Below are positions 7,806 to 15,135 of a DNA stretch of 17,833 nt, piece by piece. Location of the stretch: positions 1-17,833 of the forward strand of contig CAXRIN010000082.1 in assembly GCA_964230605.1 (NCBI GenBank), given 5' to 3'. The stretch comes from GCA-002722245 sp964230605 (GTDB taxonomy: Bacteria; Bacteroidota; Bacteroidia; Flavobacteriales_C; GCA-002722245). The stretch's first letter is position 1. Each line of letters opens with the position of its first letter. A program made the position numbers and the translations under genes. The notes under the pieces were generated by a model. That model saw only the letters and a list, made by a program, of their open reading frames with translations. It did not search any database and was not told the DNA's origin.

Positions 7806-7901
7806 GTTCTCTTTTCATAAAGAGGACTTAGGAACTCGGCGTTTCCGAACGCTTTTCGCGCTTAGAAGCGCTTTATTCCTAGGTACTCGATAGGAATCGA
7901 G
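7806..7901 (+). other. Hairpin-rich structured element of unknown nature (candidate ncRNA or palindromic repeat)
   Basis: Between two minus-strand genes lies a compact set of stems. Hairpin A is 7806-7814 with 7819-7827 (9 bp including one G-T). An outer stem is 7828-7834 with 7876-7882 (7 bp, one G-T), and 7826-7827 could extend it to 9 bp by pairing with 7883-7884 instead of hairpin A. It encloses hairpin B 7839-7843/7848-7852 (GCGTT/AACGC) and hairpin C 7858-7863/7866-7871 (GCGCTT/AAGCGC). Hairpin D is 7886-7891/7896-7901 (CTCGAT/ATCGAG). An alternative 7-bp stem 7875-7881/7891-7897 excludes D. The G-T pairs are wobble pairs only if the plus strand is the RNA. The stretch is visibly more GC-rich than its surroundings. 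It does not match a tRNA. It could be a small RNA, a leader, or a DNA repeat unit. Confidence 0.5.
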
Positions 7902-7913
7902 CACCAGATTTTA

Positions 7914-7946
7914 CAAAAAAAATCCCAACAGTTTCACTGTTGGGAT
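7914..7946 (-). terminator. Intrinsic terminator of the PurF-like gene
   Basis: A perfect 11-bp inverted repeat, ATCCCAACAGT at 7922-7932 and ACTGTTGGGAT at 7936-7946, closes a 3-base loop. On the minus strand the stem runs straight into an eight-T tract (A-run at 7915-7922 on plus), the standard form of a Rho-independent terminator. It lies about 50 bases past the stop of the minus-strand PurF-like gene. No T-run follows on the plus strand, so it acts in one direction. Confidence 0.9.
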
Positions 7947-7949
7947 GTA

Positions 7950-7986
7950 TACTTTGAACGTTCAACTTTAAACTTTGAACTGCAAC
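7950..7986. repeat. ACTTTGAAC short repeats
   Basis: ACTTTGAAC occurs twice, at 7951-7959 and 7972-7980, with TTCAACTTTAAA between. The palindrome GAACGTTC spans 7956-7963. The words are shared with 5411-5455. The stretch lies between the PurF-like stop and its terminator and has no coding capacity. Confidence 0.5.
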
Positions 7987-7994
7987 TTAGTCGC

Positions 7995-9896
7995 CTAATA
8001 AGCTCTTACGTTTTTACCTTCAAAATAATTAATAAAAGCTTGGTTAACTACCATATTCCCTCCTGGAGTCGGGTAGTCACCAGTAAAGTACCAATCACCC
8101 GTATGATCCGGACAAGCTTTGTGTAAATTTTCTACAGTATTGTAAATGATTTCAACCTCAGCATTGATATCTGTTGGTTTTAACATCTCGGAAATTTTTC
8201 CTGAAATCTGTTCATCTGTAAACGGTTCGTAAATGCGTTTTACGTGGTTTACAATTTTCTCCTTAGGCATTCCCAGTTGTTTGATACACGCATCGTAAAC
8301 TTCATTGATGATATGATGTTTATTGCTTTCTTTTAACAATTGAATAGCTGCAGTAAAGGCAATAAAATCACCCAACTTAGCCATATCAATTCCATAACAA
8401 TCAGGATATCTAATTTGTGGAGCAGATGAAACAATAATGATTTTTTTAGGTTCCAAACGATCCATGATTCTTAAAATCGAGCGCTTTAGAGTTGTTCCTC
8501 TAACAATCGAATCATCAATTAAAACCAAGTTATCTTTTCCTCTATTTACAACTCCGTAAACTGAATCGTAAACATGGGCAACTAAATCATCTCTTCCAGA
8601 ATCCTGAGAAATAAACGTTCTTAATTTCGCATCCTTAATTGGAACCATTTCGGCTCTACAATTAATTTTGAAAATCTCGTCCAATTTTTCTTGGGTAACA
8701 TTCGAACCAAGAGCAAGAATTTTTTCAGTCTGTTGCTTCGTCAATTCCTCATTTAAACCAGCAACCATTCCGTAATAAGAAGCCTGCGCTGTATTAGGAA
8801 TATAAGAGAAAACCGAATTTTCAAAATCATGATCACACGATTTTAAAACTCTTGGCACTAAGTATTTTCCTAATTTTTTACGCTCGGTATAAATATCTGC
8901 ATCACTTCCTCTTGAGAAGTAAATCCTTTCAAAAGAACATTCTTTACGTGGAACTGGTTTGTTGATTTCATTGAACGAAATTTCTCCATTCTTCTTAATC
9001 ACCATTGCAGTTCCAGGATCTAAAGTCTGTACCTCATCATACTTCACATTCATGGCAGTTTGAATTGCTGGTCGCTCACTAGCAACAACTACAATTTCAT
9101 CATCAATATAGTAATGACAAGGACGAATTCCTGCCGGATCTCTTAAAACAAAAGCATCACCATGACCAATTAAACCACACATTACATACCCTCCGTCAAA
9201 CTCTTTAGAAGCTCTTTTTAAAACGCGAGGAACATCCATATGATCTCCAATTAATCCAGATATCTCCTTATTTGGTTTTCCTTCGTTTTTGAACTTTTCA
9301 AAAAGATCTTGGTTTTCAACATCGATAAAGTGACCAATTTTCTCTAAAACAGTTACTGTATCCGATTTTTCTTTTGGGTGCTGACCCAAATTCAACAACA
9401 ATCCAAAAAGCTCATCAACATTGGTTAAGTTGAAATTTCCTGCTAAAACTAAGTTCCTTGTTTTCCAGTTATTTTGACGAAGAAATGGATGACAATATTC
9501 AATATTATTTCCACCAAAAGTTCCGTAACGTAAGTGTCCTAAAAGTAACTCACCAACAAAACTTACATTCGCTTTTAACCATTCCGGATCTTGTAATTTC
9601 TCAGGCTGAGTTTCGGAAATTTCCCAAAACTTCATGTTGATTTTATCAAAAATATCCTTGATTGGTTTTGAACTATTACTTCTGTGACGAGAAATGTAAC
9701 GATTACCTGGATCAACATCTAATTTAATGGTTGCAACCCCCGCACCATCTTGTCCGCGGTTATGCTGCTTTTCCATTAACAAATACAGTTTGTTTAAACC
9801 GTAAAGTGCTGTTCCATATTTTTTCTGGTAATATTCGAGAGGTTTTCTCAAGCGGATCATTACAATCCCGCATTCGTGCTTTATAGGATCACTCAT
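7995..9896 (-). CDS. Amidophosphoribosyltransferase-like protein, extended form
   Basis: PurF-family protein combining a class II glutaminase with a phosphoribosyltransferase. PurF makes 5-phosphoribosylamine from PRPP and glutamine, the first step of purine synthesis. The nucleophile would be C9 in HECGIV, exposed by removing an 8-residue leader, as in Bacillus-type PurF. RGQDGAG (47-53), GHLRYGT (120-126), GNFNLTN (153-159) and RDPAGIRP (252-259) complete the glutaminase. FERIYFSRG (322-330) and the PRPP loop LIDDSIVRGTT (459-469) mark the second half, followed by RYPDCYGIDM. At 633 residues it exceeds the usual 470-510: there is an insert near residues 57-112 and a C-terminal extension of roughly 90-100 residues (FTGDYPTPGG). 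It stands alone, not in a pur operon, so it may be a second PurF paralogue rather than the main enzyme; no gene symbol is given. Confidence 0.85.
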   Translation of the reverse strand: MSDPIKHECGIVMIRLRKPLEYYQKKYGTALYGLNKLYLLMEKQHNRGQDGAGVATIKLDVDPGNRYISRHRSNSSKPIKDIFDKINMKFWEISETQPEKLQDPEWLKANVSFVGELLLGHLRYGTFGGNNIEYCHPFLRQNNWKTRNLVLAGNFNLTNVDELFGLLLNLGQHPKEKSDTVTVLEKIGHFIDVENQDLFEKFKNEGKPNKEISGLIGDHMDVPRVLKRASKEFDGGYVMCGLIGHGDAFVLRDPAGIRPCHYYIDDEIVVVASERPAIQTAMNVKYDEVQTLDPGTAMVIKKNGEISFNEINKPVPRKECSFERIYFSRGSDADIYTERKKLGKYLVPRVLKSCDHDFENSVFSYIPNTAQASYYGMVAGLNEELTKQQTEKILALGSNVTQEKLDEIFKINCRAEMVPIKDAKLRTFISQDSGRDDLVAHVYDSVYGVVNRGKDNLVLIDDSIVRGTTLKRSILRIMDRLEPKKIIIVSSAPQIRYPDCYGIDMAKLGDFIAFTAAIQLLKESNKHHIINEVYDACIKQLGMPKEKIVNHVKRIYEPFTDEQISGKISEMLKPTDINAEVEIIYNTVENLHKACPDHTGDWYFTGDYPTPGGNMVVNQAFINYFEGKNVRAY

Positions 9897-9921
9897 TTCC
9901 TAAATTGTGGATTTAACACCA

Positions 9922-9949
9922 CAAAAATAAGGTATTTATTCGTGCCAAA
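9922..9949 (-). promoter_or_regulatory. Bacteroidota-type promoter for the PurF-like gene
   Basis: Read on the minus strand, TATTTTTG (9929-9922) matches TAnnTTTG exactly, and TTTG (9949-9946) lies 16 bases upstream as a -33 element. The predicted start of transcription falls about 15 to 25 bases before the ATG at 9896. Spacing is slightly short for the consensus. Confidence 0.5.
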
Positions 9950-10005
9950 TGATGTAAATATTGGAAAGTGTCAGCTACAAGGTTTTTTATTAAATAATAC
10001 CAAAT

Positions 10006-11403
10006 TTACAATGCACCAATATGGTTAATTAAATCTTCAATTTTCTTTTTAACCTCCGATCCTTTGCCATCAGCATTATTGATAATTATCGCAAAAGCGA
10101 ACTTTTTACCTGAAGTGTTATTAATGTAACCTGCATAACTTCTAACTCCAGTCATTGAGCCACTTTTACATCTAACATTACCATTCAAAATACTGTTTTT
10201 GAGGAAGGATTTAACGGTTCCAGACTCCCCTGCTACTGGTAAAGAATTTACAAAAAATTCATTTCCTTTCATTTTGACTAATAACTGAACTAATTGTTTT
10301 GAGGATACAGCATTAAAATGTGAAAGCCCACTTCCATCAAATAATTTCATTCCAGTAACATCAATTCCAAATTTAGACTTCAAATAACCTTTGGCCCACT
10401 TTTCTTTATCGAGTTCAGATCCTGAAAACAGATGACTGTTCTGCAATAAATTTTCAGCCAAAATATTCACGCTTTTATGATTTGTTTCTTTTACAATTTC
10501 ACCAACTGTAGCACTCTTAACAACAGCGAACAGCTTGGAAGTTTTTTTAGGTGTTGGATAAGCAGTATACTGTCCCTTTACAACTACCCCCTCCTTTTTT
10601 AAAGCTTCATAAACTAAATAAGCCAACCCTTTTTGTGGTCGCTGTAAAGAGGCTTTAACTTTAAAATTTTTTCGATTGGCTGGGATTGTTCCTTCAATCA
10701 CCAGTCCTTTATCAAAAGGGCCACCAAAACAATAAGCCAAATCTTTTTTAATTTCCGAACCTAAAACTCTATTCTCGAATTTTAACAAAGGCAATGCAGG
10801 AATCGTTTTGACAATTTTCGTGGGTTTGCCTGCCTCTCCACTTTCAAAATAAAGTTCTACTACATTTTCATTAAACACTGTACCACATGGATTAGCACCA
10901 TAGTAATTTCCTATATCTTCCCATATCCAAGTTCTTGGCAAAGTTTCTTCTTCCATTGTTGGATCAATTACTTTTACTCCGGAAATCACTTTGATTTTAT
11001 TTTCATTTAACCAATTCTTTATATTTCCAGTTATTTCACTTAAATCTCTGCCAAATCTTTCACTTGCTAGGGTTGGATTAAAGTTGGGAAAGATGTAAAT
11101 ATCACCTCTTAAAATTCCATCTTGATATGAACCTGTGTATGCAAGCTTTGTTTCAAATTGATGATCGGGCTGCAAACTATGAAGCGCAATGGCCGTGCTA
11201 AATAGTTTTTGCGTTGATGCTGGTGTTAAAACTTTTTCAGCATTTTCTTCAATCAAATATTTCTCTTCATTTAAATCGTAAACTGTTACCGATATAGATG
11301 CTGGTTTAAAAATGTCATCAGCTAACCATTCTTTCACAAAATCAACAGTAGTTAAGGATAAAGCAACAAAAGCGATGCCTATTAAAGACAAGATTTTTTT
11401 CAT
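10006..11403 (-). CDS. dacB: D-alanyl-D-alanine carboxypeptidase/endopeptidase (PBP4, peptidase S13)
   Basis: Periplasmic penicillin-binding protein of the low-molecular-mass class C type, which trims D-Ala from peptidoglycan stem peptides or cuts cross-links. The N-terminal 20 residues form a signal peptide. The three active-site motifs are present: S63-T-Q-K66 in TPASTQK (acylated serine), S311-V-N313, and K413-S-G415 in RCKSGSMTGV, a KSG variant of the usual KTG. The roughly 240-residue insertion between the first and second motifs is the hallmark of the PBP4 family. At 465 residues the length is normal. It is transcribed alone, divergent from the FAD oxidoreductase gene across 149 bases, and ends 109 bases before the PurF-like start. 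Its action on murein is in keeping with the EnvC-like protein further along. Confidence 0.93.
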   Translation of the reverse strand: MKKILSLIGIAFVALSLTTVDFVKEWLADDIFKPASISVTVYDLNEEKYLIEENAEKVLTPASTQKLFSTAIALHSLQPDHQFETKLAYTGSYQDGILRGDIYIFPNFNPTLASERFGRDLSEITGNIKNWLNENKIKVISGVKVIDPTMEEETLPRTWIWEDIGNYYGANPCGTVFNENVVELYFESGEAGKPTKIVKTIPALPLLKFENRVLGSEIKKDLAYCFGGPFDKGLVIEGTIPANRKNFKVKASLQRPQKGLAYLVYEALKKEGVVVKGQYTAYPTPKKTSKLFAVVKSATVGEIVKETNHKSVNILAENLLQNSHLFSGSELDKEKWAKGYLKSKFGIDVTGMKLFDGSGLSHFNAVSSKQLVQLLVKMKGNEFFVNSLPVAGESGTVKSFLKNSILNGNVRCKSGSMTGVRSYAGYINNTSGKKFAFAIIINNADGKGSEVKKKIEDLINHIGAL

Positions 11404-11509
11404 AATTGAACGTGATAAAACAAACGCAATACCAAATAACTCATTATTTCAATTTAATTCGATCGTTTTATAAGTAATTTGTGAAGATTATTAAGTGTAC
11501 AAGTTGTTT

Positions 11510-11524
11510 ATCGAACTCAGGTTA
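11510..11524 (+). repeat. Solitary IS-end-like sequence
   Basis: ATCGAACTCAGGTTA matches the sequence just after the IS982-like transposase (126-140) at 14 of 15 bases, same orientation. It lies 28 bases before the start of the oxidoreductase gene, inside its likely promoter region, with no transposase nearby. It may be the remnant of an old insertion, one end of a non-autonomous element, or chance. Confidence 0.35.
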
Positions 11525-11552
11525 GTAGAAATTAACCATAACTTTACAGCTC

Positions 11553-12608
11553 ATGGACAAAAAATACATCATCGTTGGTGGCGGACTAGCAGGAATGTTG
11601 GTTGCATGGGAATTATGGCAAAGAAATGAGTCGTTTATTGTATATGCTGATCAAGCGCCTGCTTCTTCTAATGTTGCTGCTGGAACATGGAATCCTGTTG
11701 CTTTCCGACAAATGATCCCAACTTGGCGCGCGCAAGAAATGATTGATGCTATGCTTGAAGTTTATCCTCAAGTTGAAAATGAATTAGGCGTTGATTTGCT
11801 TTCGATGATTGAAGTGGAAAAAATCTTAGCTAATGAACAAGAGGAAAAGTTTTGGATGGAGAAAGCCAAAACAGATATTTCCAAAGACTTTTTAGGGGAT
11901 CAACTACAAACAATTAAAGTTAAAGGTGAAGACAAGACTGTTGGTATTGTTAAACAAACCGGTAGATTAAATTTGCCGTTGTATGTGGAGCAATTAAATG
12001 CTTTTTTCCATGAAAAAGGGATGTTGTTGTTTGAGAAATTTGATTTCAATCACCTTCAATATTCGTCCGAAAAAATTAAATACAAAGACATTTCCGCTCA
12101 AAGAATCATTTTTGCGGAGGGTACTTACTGTGATCAAAATCCTTTTTTCAATTGGCTTCCTTTCAAAAGTGTAAAAGGTGATGTTTTAACCATTAAATCA
12201 AATGATTTAAACGTTTCAAAAATCCGAAAGAAAAACATTTTTATTCTTCCGCTTGGTGAAGGAATTTACAAGGTTGGCGCAACGTATGATTGGAATGATA
12301 CAAGCTGGGAACCGAGCGAGAAAGGTAAAAATGAGATTATTGAGAAGTTTGAAAAAATTTCAGACTGTAACTATGAAATAATAGGTCACGAGGCTGGTAT
12401 TAGACCGGCATCACATGACCGAAGAGCATTCATTGGCGCACACCCAAAACATGAGAACCTATTTATTTTTAATGGTCTCGGTGCTAAAGGGGTTTTCCTT
12501 GGACCTTTATTGTCCAAGGAGTTTTGTGATTTCTTGAGTGGTAAGGGTGAAATTCACCCAGAGGTTTCGGTAATAAGGTGTTTCAAGAAATATTATCCAG
12601 AAGGTTAG
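11553..12608 (+). CDS. FAD-dependent oxidoreductase, DAO (D-amino-acid oxidase-like) family
   Basis: Cytoplasmic flavoprotein of 351 residues expected to oxidise an amine or amino acid. The N-terminal Rossmann motif YIIVGGGLAGMLVAWEL (GxGxxG at G9, G11, G14) binds FAD. Near the C-terminus GHEAGIRPASHDRRAFIG followed by FNGLGAKGVFLGP is the DAO-family signature contacting the flavin and substrate. The middle domain (about 150-280) would carry substrate specificity and cannot be interpreted. Family relatives include glycine oxidase, sarcosine oxidase and D-amino-acid dehydrogenase. No thiO/thiamine context is seen, so no specific name is given. It is divergent from dacB and convergent with a small ORF only nine bases beyond its stop. 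A 9-bp inverted repeat with a TTT tail at 12617-12636 may end its transcript. Confidence 0.85.
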   Translation: MDKKYIIVGGGLAGMLVAWELWQRNESFIVYADQAPASSNVAAGTWNPVAFRQMIPTWRAQEMIDAMLEVYPQVENELGVDLLSMIEVEKILANEQEEKFWMEKAKTDISKDFLGDQLQTIKVKGEDKTVGIVKQTGRLNLPLYVEQLNAFFHEKGMLLFEKFDFNHLQYSSEKIKYKDISAQRIIFAEGTYCDQNPFFNWLPFKSVKGDVLTIKSNDLNVSKIRKKNIFILPLGEGIYKVGATYDWNDTSWEPSEKGKNEIIEKFEKISDCNYEIIGHEAGIRPASHDRRAFIGAHPKHENLFIFNGLGAKGVFLGPLLSKEFCDFLSGKGEIHPEVSVIRCFKKYYPEG

Positions 12609-12616
12609 ACAGCTAT

Positions 12617-12636
12617 ACTAGAAAAGTTTTTCTAGT
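12617..12636 (+). terminator. Weak candidate terminator after the FAD oxidoreductase
   Basis: ACTAGAAAA (12617-12625) and TTTTCTAGT (12628-12636) form a perfect 9-bp stem with a 2-base loop, followed on the plus strand by TTTCTCTCC. It overlaps the stop codon of the small minus-strand ORF. The stem is AT-rich and the T-tract broken, so function is uncertain. Confidence 0.35.
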
Positions 12637-12830
12637 TTTCTCTCCACATCTTCAATCTTAAGTTCAAGTTGGTGTAATTCTATTCCAGCTTCAACTTGTT
12701 TTTGCTCTTGTGTTGCTTTTCTTGTGTATTTCTCAAGAATTGCTACTCTGTTTTTTTGAATCAAATCGCGCTTATTTCTTAATTCGCTTAATTGATCCAA
12801 CAATTCATCTTTTGAGTAAACTGATCCCAT
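12618..12830 (-). CDS. Small coiled-coil hypothetical protein
   Basis: A 70-residue ORF with ATG at 12830, opening MGSVYSKDELLDQLSELRNK. It is rich in Lys, Glu, Gln and Leu with leucine spacing typical of one or two amphipathic helices (LDQLSELRNK, then LHQLELKIEDVERKLEKLF), so it probably forms a small coiled coil or helical hairpin. There is no signal peptide, transmembrane segment or recognisable domain. It converges on the FAD oxidoreductase gene with nine bases between stops, and is divergent from ptrB across 200 bases. It is plausible as a real gene because its composition is protein-like, with no long low-complexity runs, and the frame fills an otherwise empty gap. Family and function are unknown. 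Confidence 0.55.
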   Translation of the reverse strand: MGSVYSKDELLDQLSELRNKRDLIQKNRVAILEKYTRKATQEQKQVEAGIELHQLELKIEDVERKLEKLF

Positions 12831-12909
12831 AAAACTGTGATTTTATTAGACAAATCGCCTTTTGCTGTCGGCAAGATAATATGTCATCGCATATCAAGAA
12901 AATCGTTTC

Positions 12910-12937
12910 TTGTTAATAAATTCACAGTCTACTTTTG
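12910..12937 (+). promoter_or_regulatory. Bacteroidota-type promoter for oligopeptidase B
   Basis: TTG at 12910-12912 and TACTTTTG at 12930-12937 (an exact TAnnTTTG) are 17 bases apart, within the range described for Bacteroidota housekeeping promoters. Transcription would start near 12943, giving a 5' leader of about 85 bases that contains a weak AACCC/GGGTT stem (12940-12959). Confidence 0.45.
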
Positions 12938-13030
12938 AAAACCCCAATTTTAAAGGGTTAAACAATCGTTAAATTGTTGATAAGTTAGAGTATCTTCACT
13001 TTTCAATTTGTGAGTTAACAATAATCGATT

Positions 13031-15073
13031 ATGAAAGTACCATCAGCTAAAAAAATTGCCAAAGAATTAACCATTCACAATCACACAAGAATTGATAATT
13101 ATTATTGGTTAAATGACCGTGAAAACCCTGATGTTATTAACTATTTAAATGCTGAAAACGAATATTGTGATGCCAAAATGAAGCACACAGAGGAGCTTCA
13201 AAAAGAGTTATATGAAGAAATTGTTGGTCGCTTAGATAAAGAAGAAACTTCTGTTCCATATTTGTTGGACGGTTACTATTATTCTCAGCGATATGAGCAA
13301 GGTAAAGAATATCCAATTTTTGGACGAAAAAAAGGAAGTTTATCAGCTGAAGAAGAAATTTTAATTGATCAAAATGAACTTGCAAAAAATCAATCTTTCT
13401 GTGCGATAGGTAAGCTAGGTATTTGCTCAAATGATGAAATACTAGCTTATTCAGCCGATTTCGTTTCAAGAAGATTGTATACGATCTACTTTAAAAACTT
13501 AAAAACTGGCGAATTACTTCAAGATGAAATTCCAAATACATCTGGTGGGTTTGCTTGGGCTAATGATGGTAAAACTATTTTTTACACGCTTAAAGATGAA
13601 CAAACACTTAGAAGCGATAAGGTTTATAAACACATTTTAGGTACAGATGTAAAGGATGATGAACTGATTTTTGTGGAAGAAGATGAAACTTTCATTTCAA
13701 GTGTTTATCGCTCGAAATCTAAAAAGTTCATCATAATCGGGTCATACAGCACAGTATCTAATGAGTTCCGAATTTTATCAGCTGATACCCCAAACAATCA
13801 ATTTCAAATTTTTGAGCCTCGCCAACGTGATCATGAATATTCTATCGAACACAAAGGAGATGAGTTTTATATTATAACTAACAAGGACAAAGCAAAAAAC
13901 TTCAAACTCATGAAGTGTGCTCAAAATAAAACCACCTCGCAAAATTGGGAGGAGGTAATTCCTAGCAGGGAAGATACTTTATTGGAGGATATTGAGGTTT
14001 TTGATGATTTCCTTGTTTTAAACGAAAGAAAAGGTGGACTAACTCAATTTAGAGTTTTAAACCAAAAAAATGGATCGGAACATTTAATCGACATGGGTGA
14101 AGAAAGTTACATGGCTTATACCTCAACGAATGTTGATTTTAGTACCAATTTATTCCGTTTTGGATTCTCAAGTTTAAAAACTCCGGCAACGATCTACGAT
14201 TATAATCTAGAAACCAAAGAAAAAGAAGTTAAAAAGCAAACTAAGGTTATTGGAGGTCATAATCCAGCAGAGTATACTACAAAACGTGTGCACGCAAAAG
14301 CCAATGATGGAACTATGATTCCGATAAGTTTGGTTTATAAAAACGGATTGAAATTAGACGGCTCAAATCCAACTTTATTATACGGCTACGGTAGTTACGG
14401 ACATGTTGTTGATGCTTACTTCTCGCCTGCTCGTTTAAGCTTATTAGATAGAGGTTTTGTGTTTGCAATTGACCACATCAGAGGAGGGGAAGATTTAGGT
14501 AGATATTGGTACGAGGAAGGAAAAATGCTTAATAAAATTAACACCTTTAGTGATTTTATTGCTTGCGGAGAATATTTAGTCGATCAACATTACACATCAC
14601 CAAGTAAACTTTGTGCAATGGGTGGAAGTGCTGGAGGTTTATTAATGGGTGCTATTATTAACATGAAGCCTGAACTTTGGAGAGCAGCAATTGCAGCAGT
14701 GCCGTTTGTTGATGTAGTTACTACAATGTTGGATGATTCTATTCCACTTACAACTGGAGAATATGACGAATGGGGAAATCCTAACAACGAGGAATACTAT
14801 CATTACATCTTAAGCTACAGTCCATATGATCAAGTAGAAGCCAAAGATTATCCAGCTTTATTAGTTACAACTGGACTCCATGATTCTCAAGTACAATACT
14901 GGGAACCAGCTAAATGGGTAGCTAAATTACGTGAATTGAAAACCGATAGTAATTTATTACTCTTAAAAACCAATATGGAAACTGGTCATGGTGGAGCATC
15001 TGGTAGATATGAGTATTATAAAGAAGTCGCATTAGATTATGCCTTCTTGTTAGATCAAGTTGGATTAGTTTAA
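13031..15073 (+). CDS. ptrB: Oligopeptidase B (S9A serine peptidase)
   Basis: A cytoplasmic prolyl-oligopeptidase-family enzyme that cleaves short peptides after Lys or Arg. It has no signal peptide and its 680 residues match the usual length (about 680-690). The N-terminal half (about 70-400) is the seven-bladed propeller that limits substrate size. The C-terminal half is an alpha/beta hydrolase with the triad S533 in GGSAGG, D618 in GLHDSQV and H653 in GHGGASGR, at nearly the same positions as in enterobacterial OpB. The segment LTTGEYDEWGNP is diagnostic of OpB and holds the acidic pair that selects basic P1 residues. Here it is E577 and D579, where the enterobacterial enzyme has two glutamates. 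A good TTG/TAnnTTTG promoter lies upstream. A GGTTAA/TTAACC hairpin (15082-15100) follows the stop without a T-tract. Confidence 0.93.
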   Translation: MKVPSAKKIAKELTIHNHTRIDNYYWLNDRENPDVINYLNAENEYCDAKMKHTEELQKELYEEIVGRLDKEETSVPYLLDGYYYSQRYEQGKEYPIFGRKKGSLSAEEEILIDQNELAKNQSFCAIGKLGICSNDEILAYSADFVSRRLYTIYFKNLKTGELLQDEIPNTSGGFAWANDGKTIFYTLKDEQTLRSDKVYKHILGTDVKDDELIFVEEDETFISSVYRSKSKKFIIIGSYSTVSNEFRILSADTPNNQFQIFEPRQRDHEYSIEHKGDEFYIITNKDKAKNFKLMKCAQNKTTSQNWEEVIPSREDTLLEDIEVFDDFLVLNERKGGLTQFRVLNQKNGSEHLIDMGEESYMAYTSTNVDFSTNLFRFGFSSLKTPATIYDYNLETKEKEVKKQTKVIGGHNPAEYTTKRVHAKANDGTMIPISLVYKNGLKLDGSNPTLLYGYGSYGHVVDAYFSPARLSLLDRGFVFAIDHIRGGEDLGRYWYEEGKMLNKINTFSDFIACGEYLVDQHYTSPSKLCAMGGSAGGLLMGAIINMKPELWRAAIAAVPFVDVVTTMLDDSIPLTTGEYDEWGNPNNEEYYHYILSYSPYDQVEAKDYPALLVTTGLHDSQVQYWEPAKWVAKLRELKTDSNLLLLKTNMETGHGGASGRYEYYKEVALDYAFLLDQVGLV

Positions 15074-15135
15074 ATCATCGCGGTTAATACTTTGTTAACC
15101 ACAATAAGTGAATATTCAAAAGAGTTGTAAATGTT

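Noticed and set aside
7821..7904. Possible tRNA: multi-stem fold of about 80 bases ending in GCACCA-like bases
   Set aside because: No seven-base T-loop with TTCRA, the last hairpin has a 4-base loop, and the acceptor and anticodon arms do not fit a cloverleaf.
12834..12929. ACTGTGA and TCACAGT as a distant inverted repeat or operator
   Set aside because: Seven-base arms about 80 bases apart are expected by chance in AT-rich sequence and nothing else supports a regulator site.
13137..13469. 110-residue ORF on the minus strand inside ptrB
   Set aside because: Lies wholly within a well-supported gene and has no recognisable protein features; a shadow frame.
15082..15100. GGTTAA/TTAACC hairpin after ptrB as a terminator
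   Set aside because: The 6-bp stem is AT-rich, the loop is seven bases and no T-tract follows; too weak to call.
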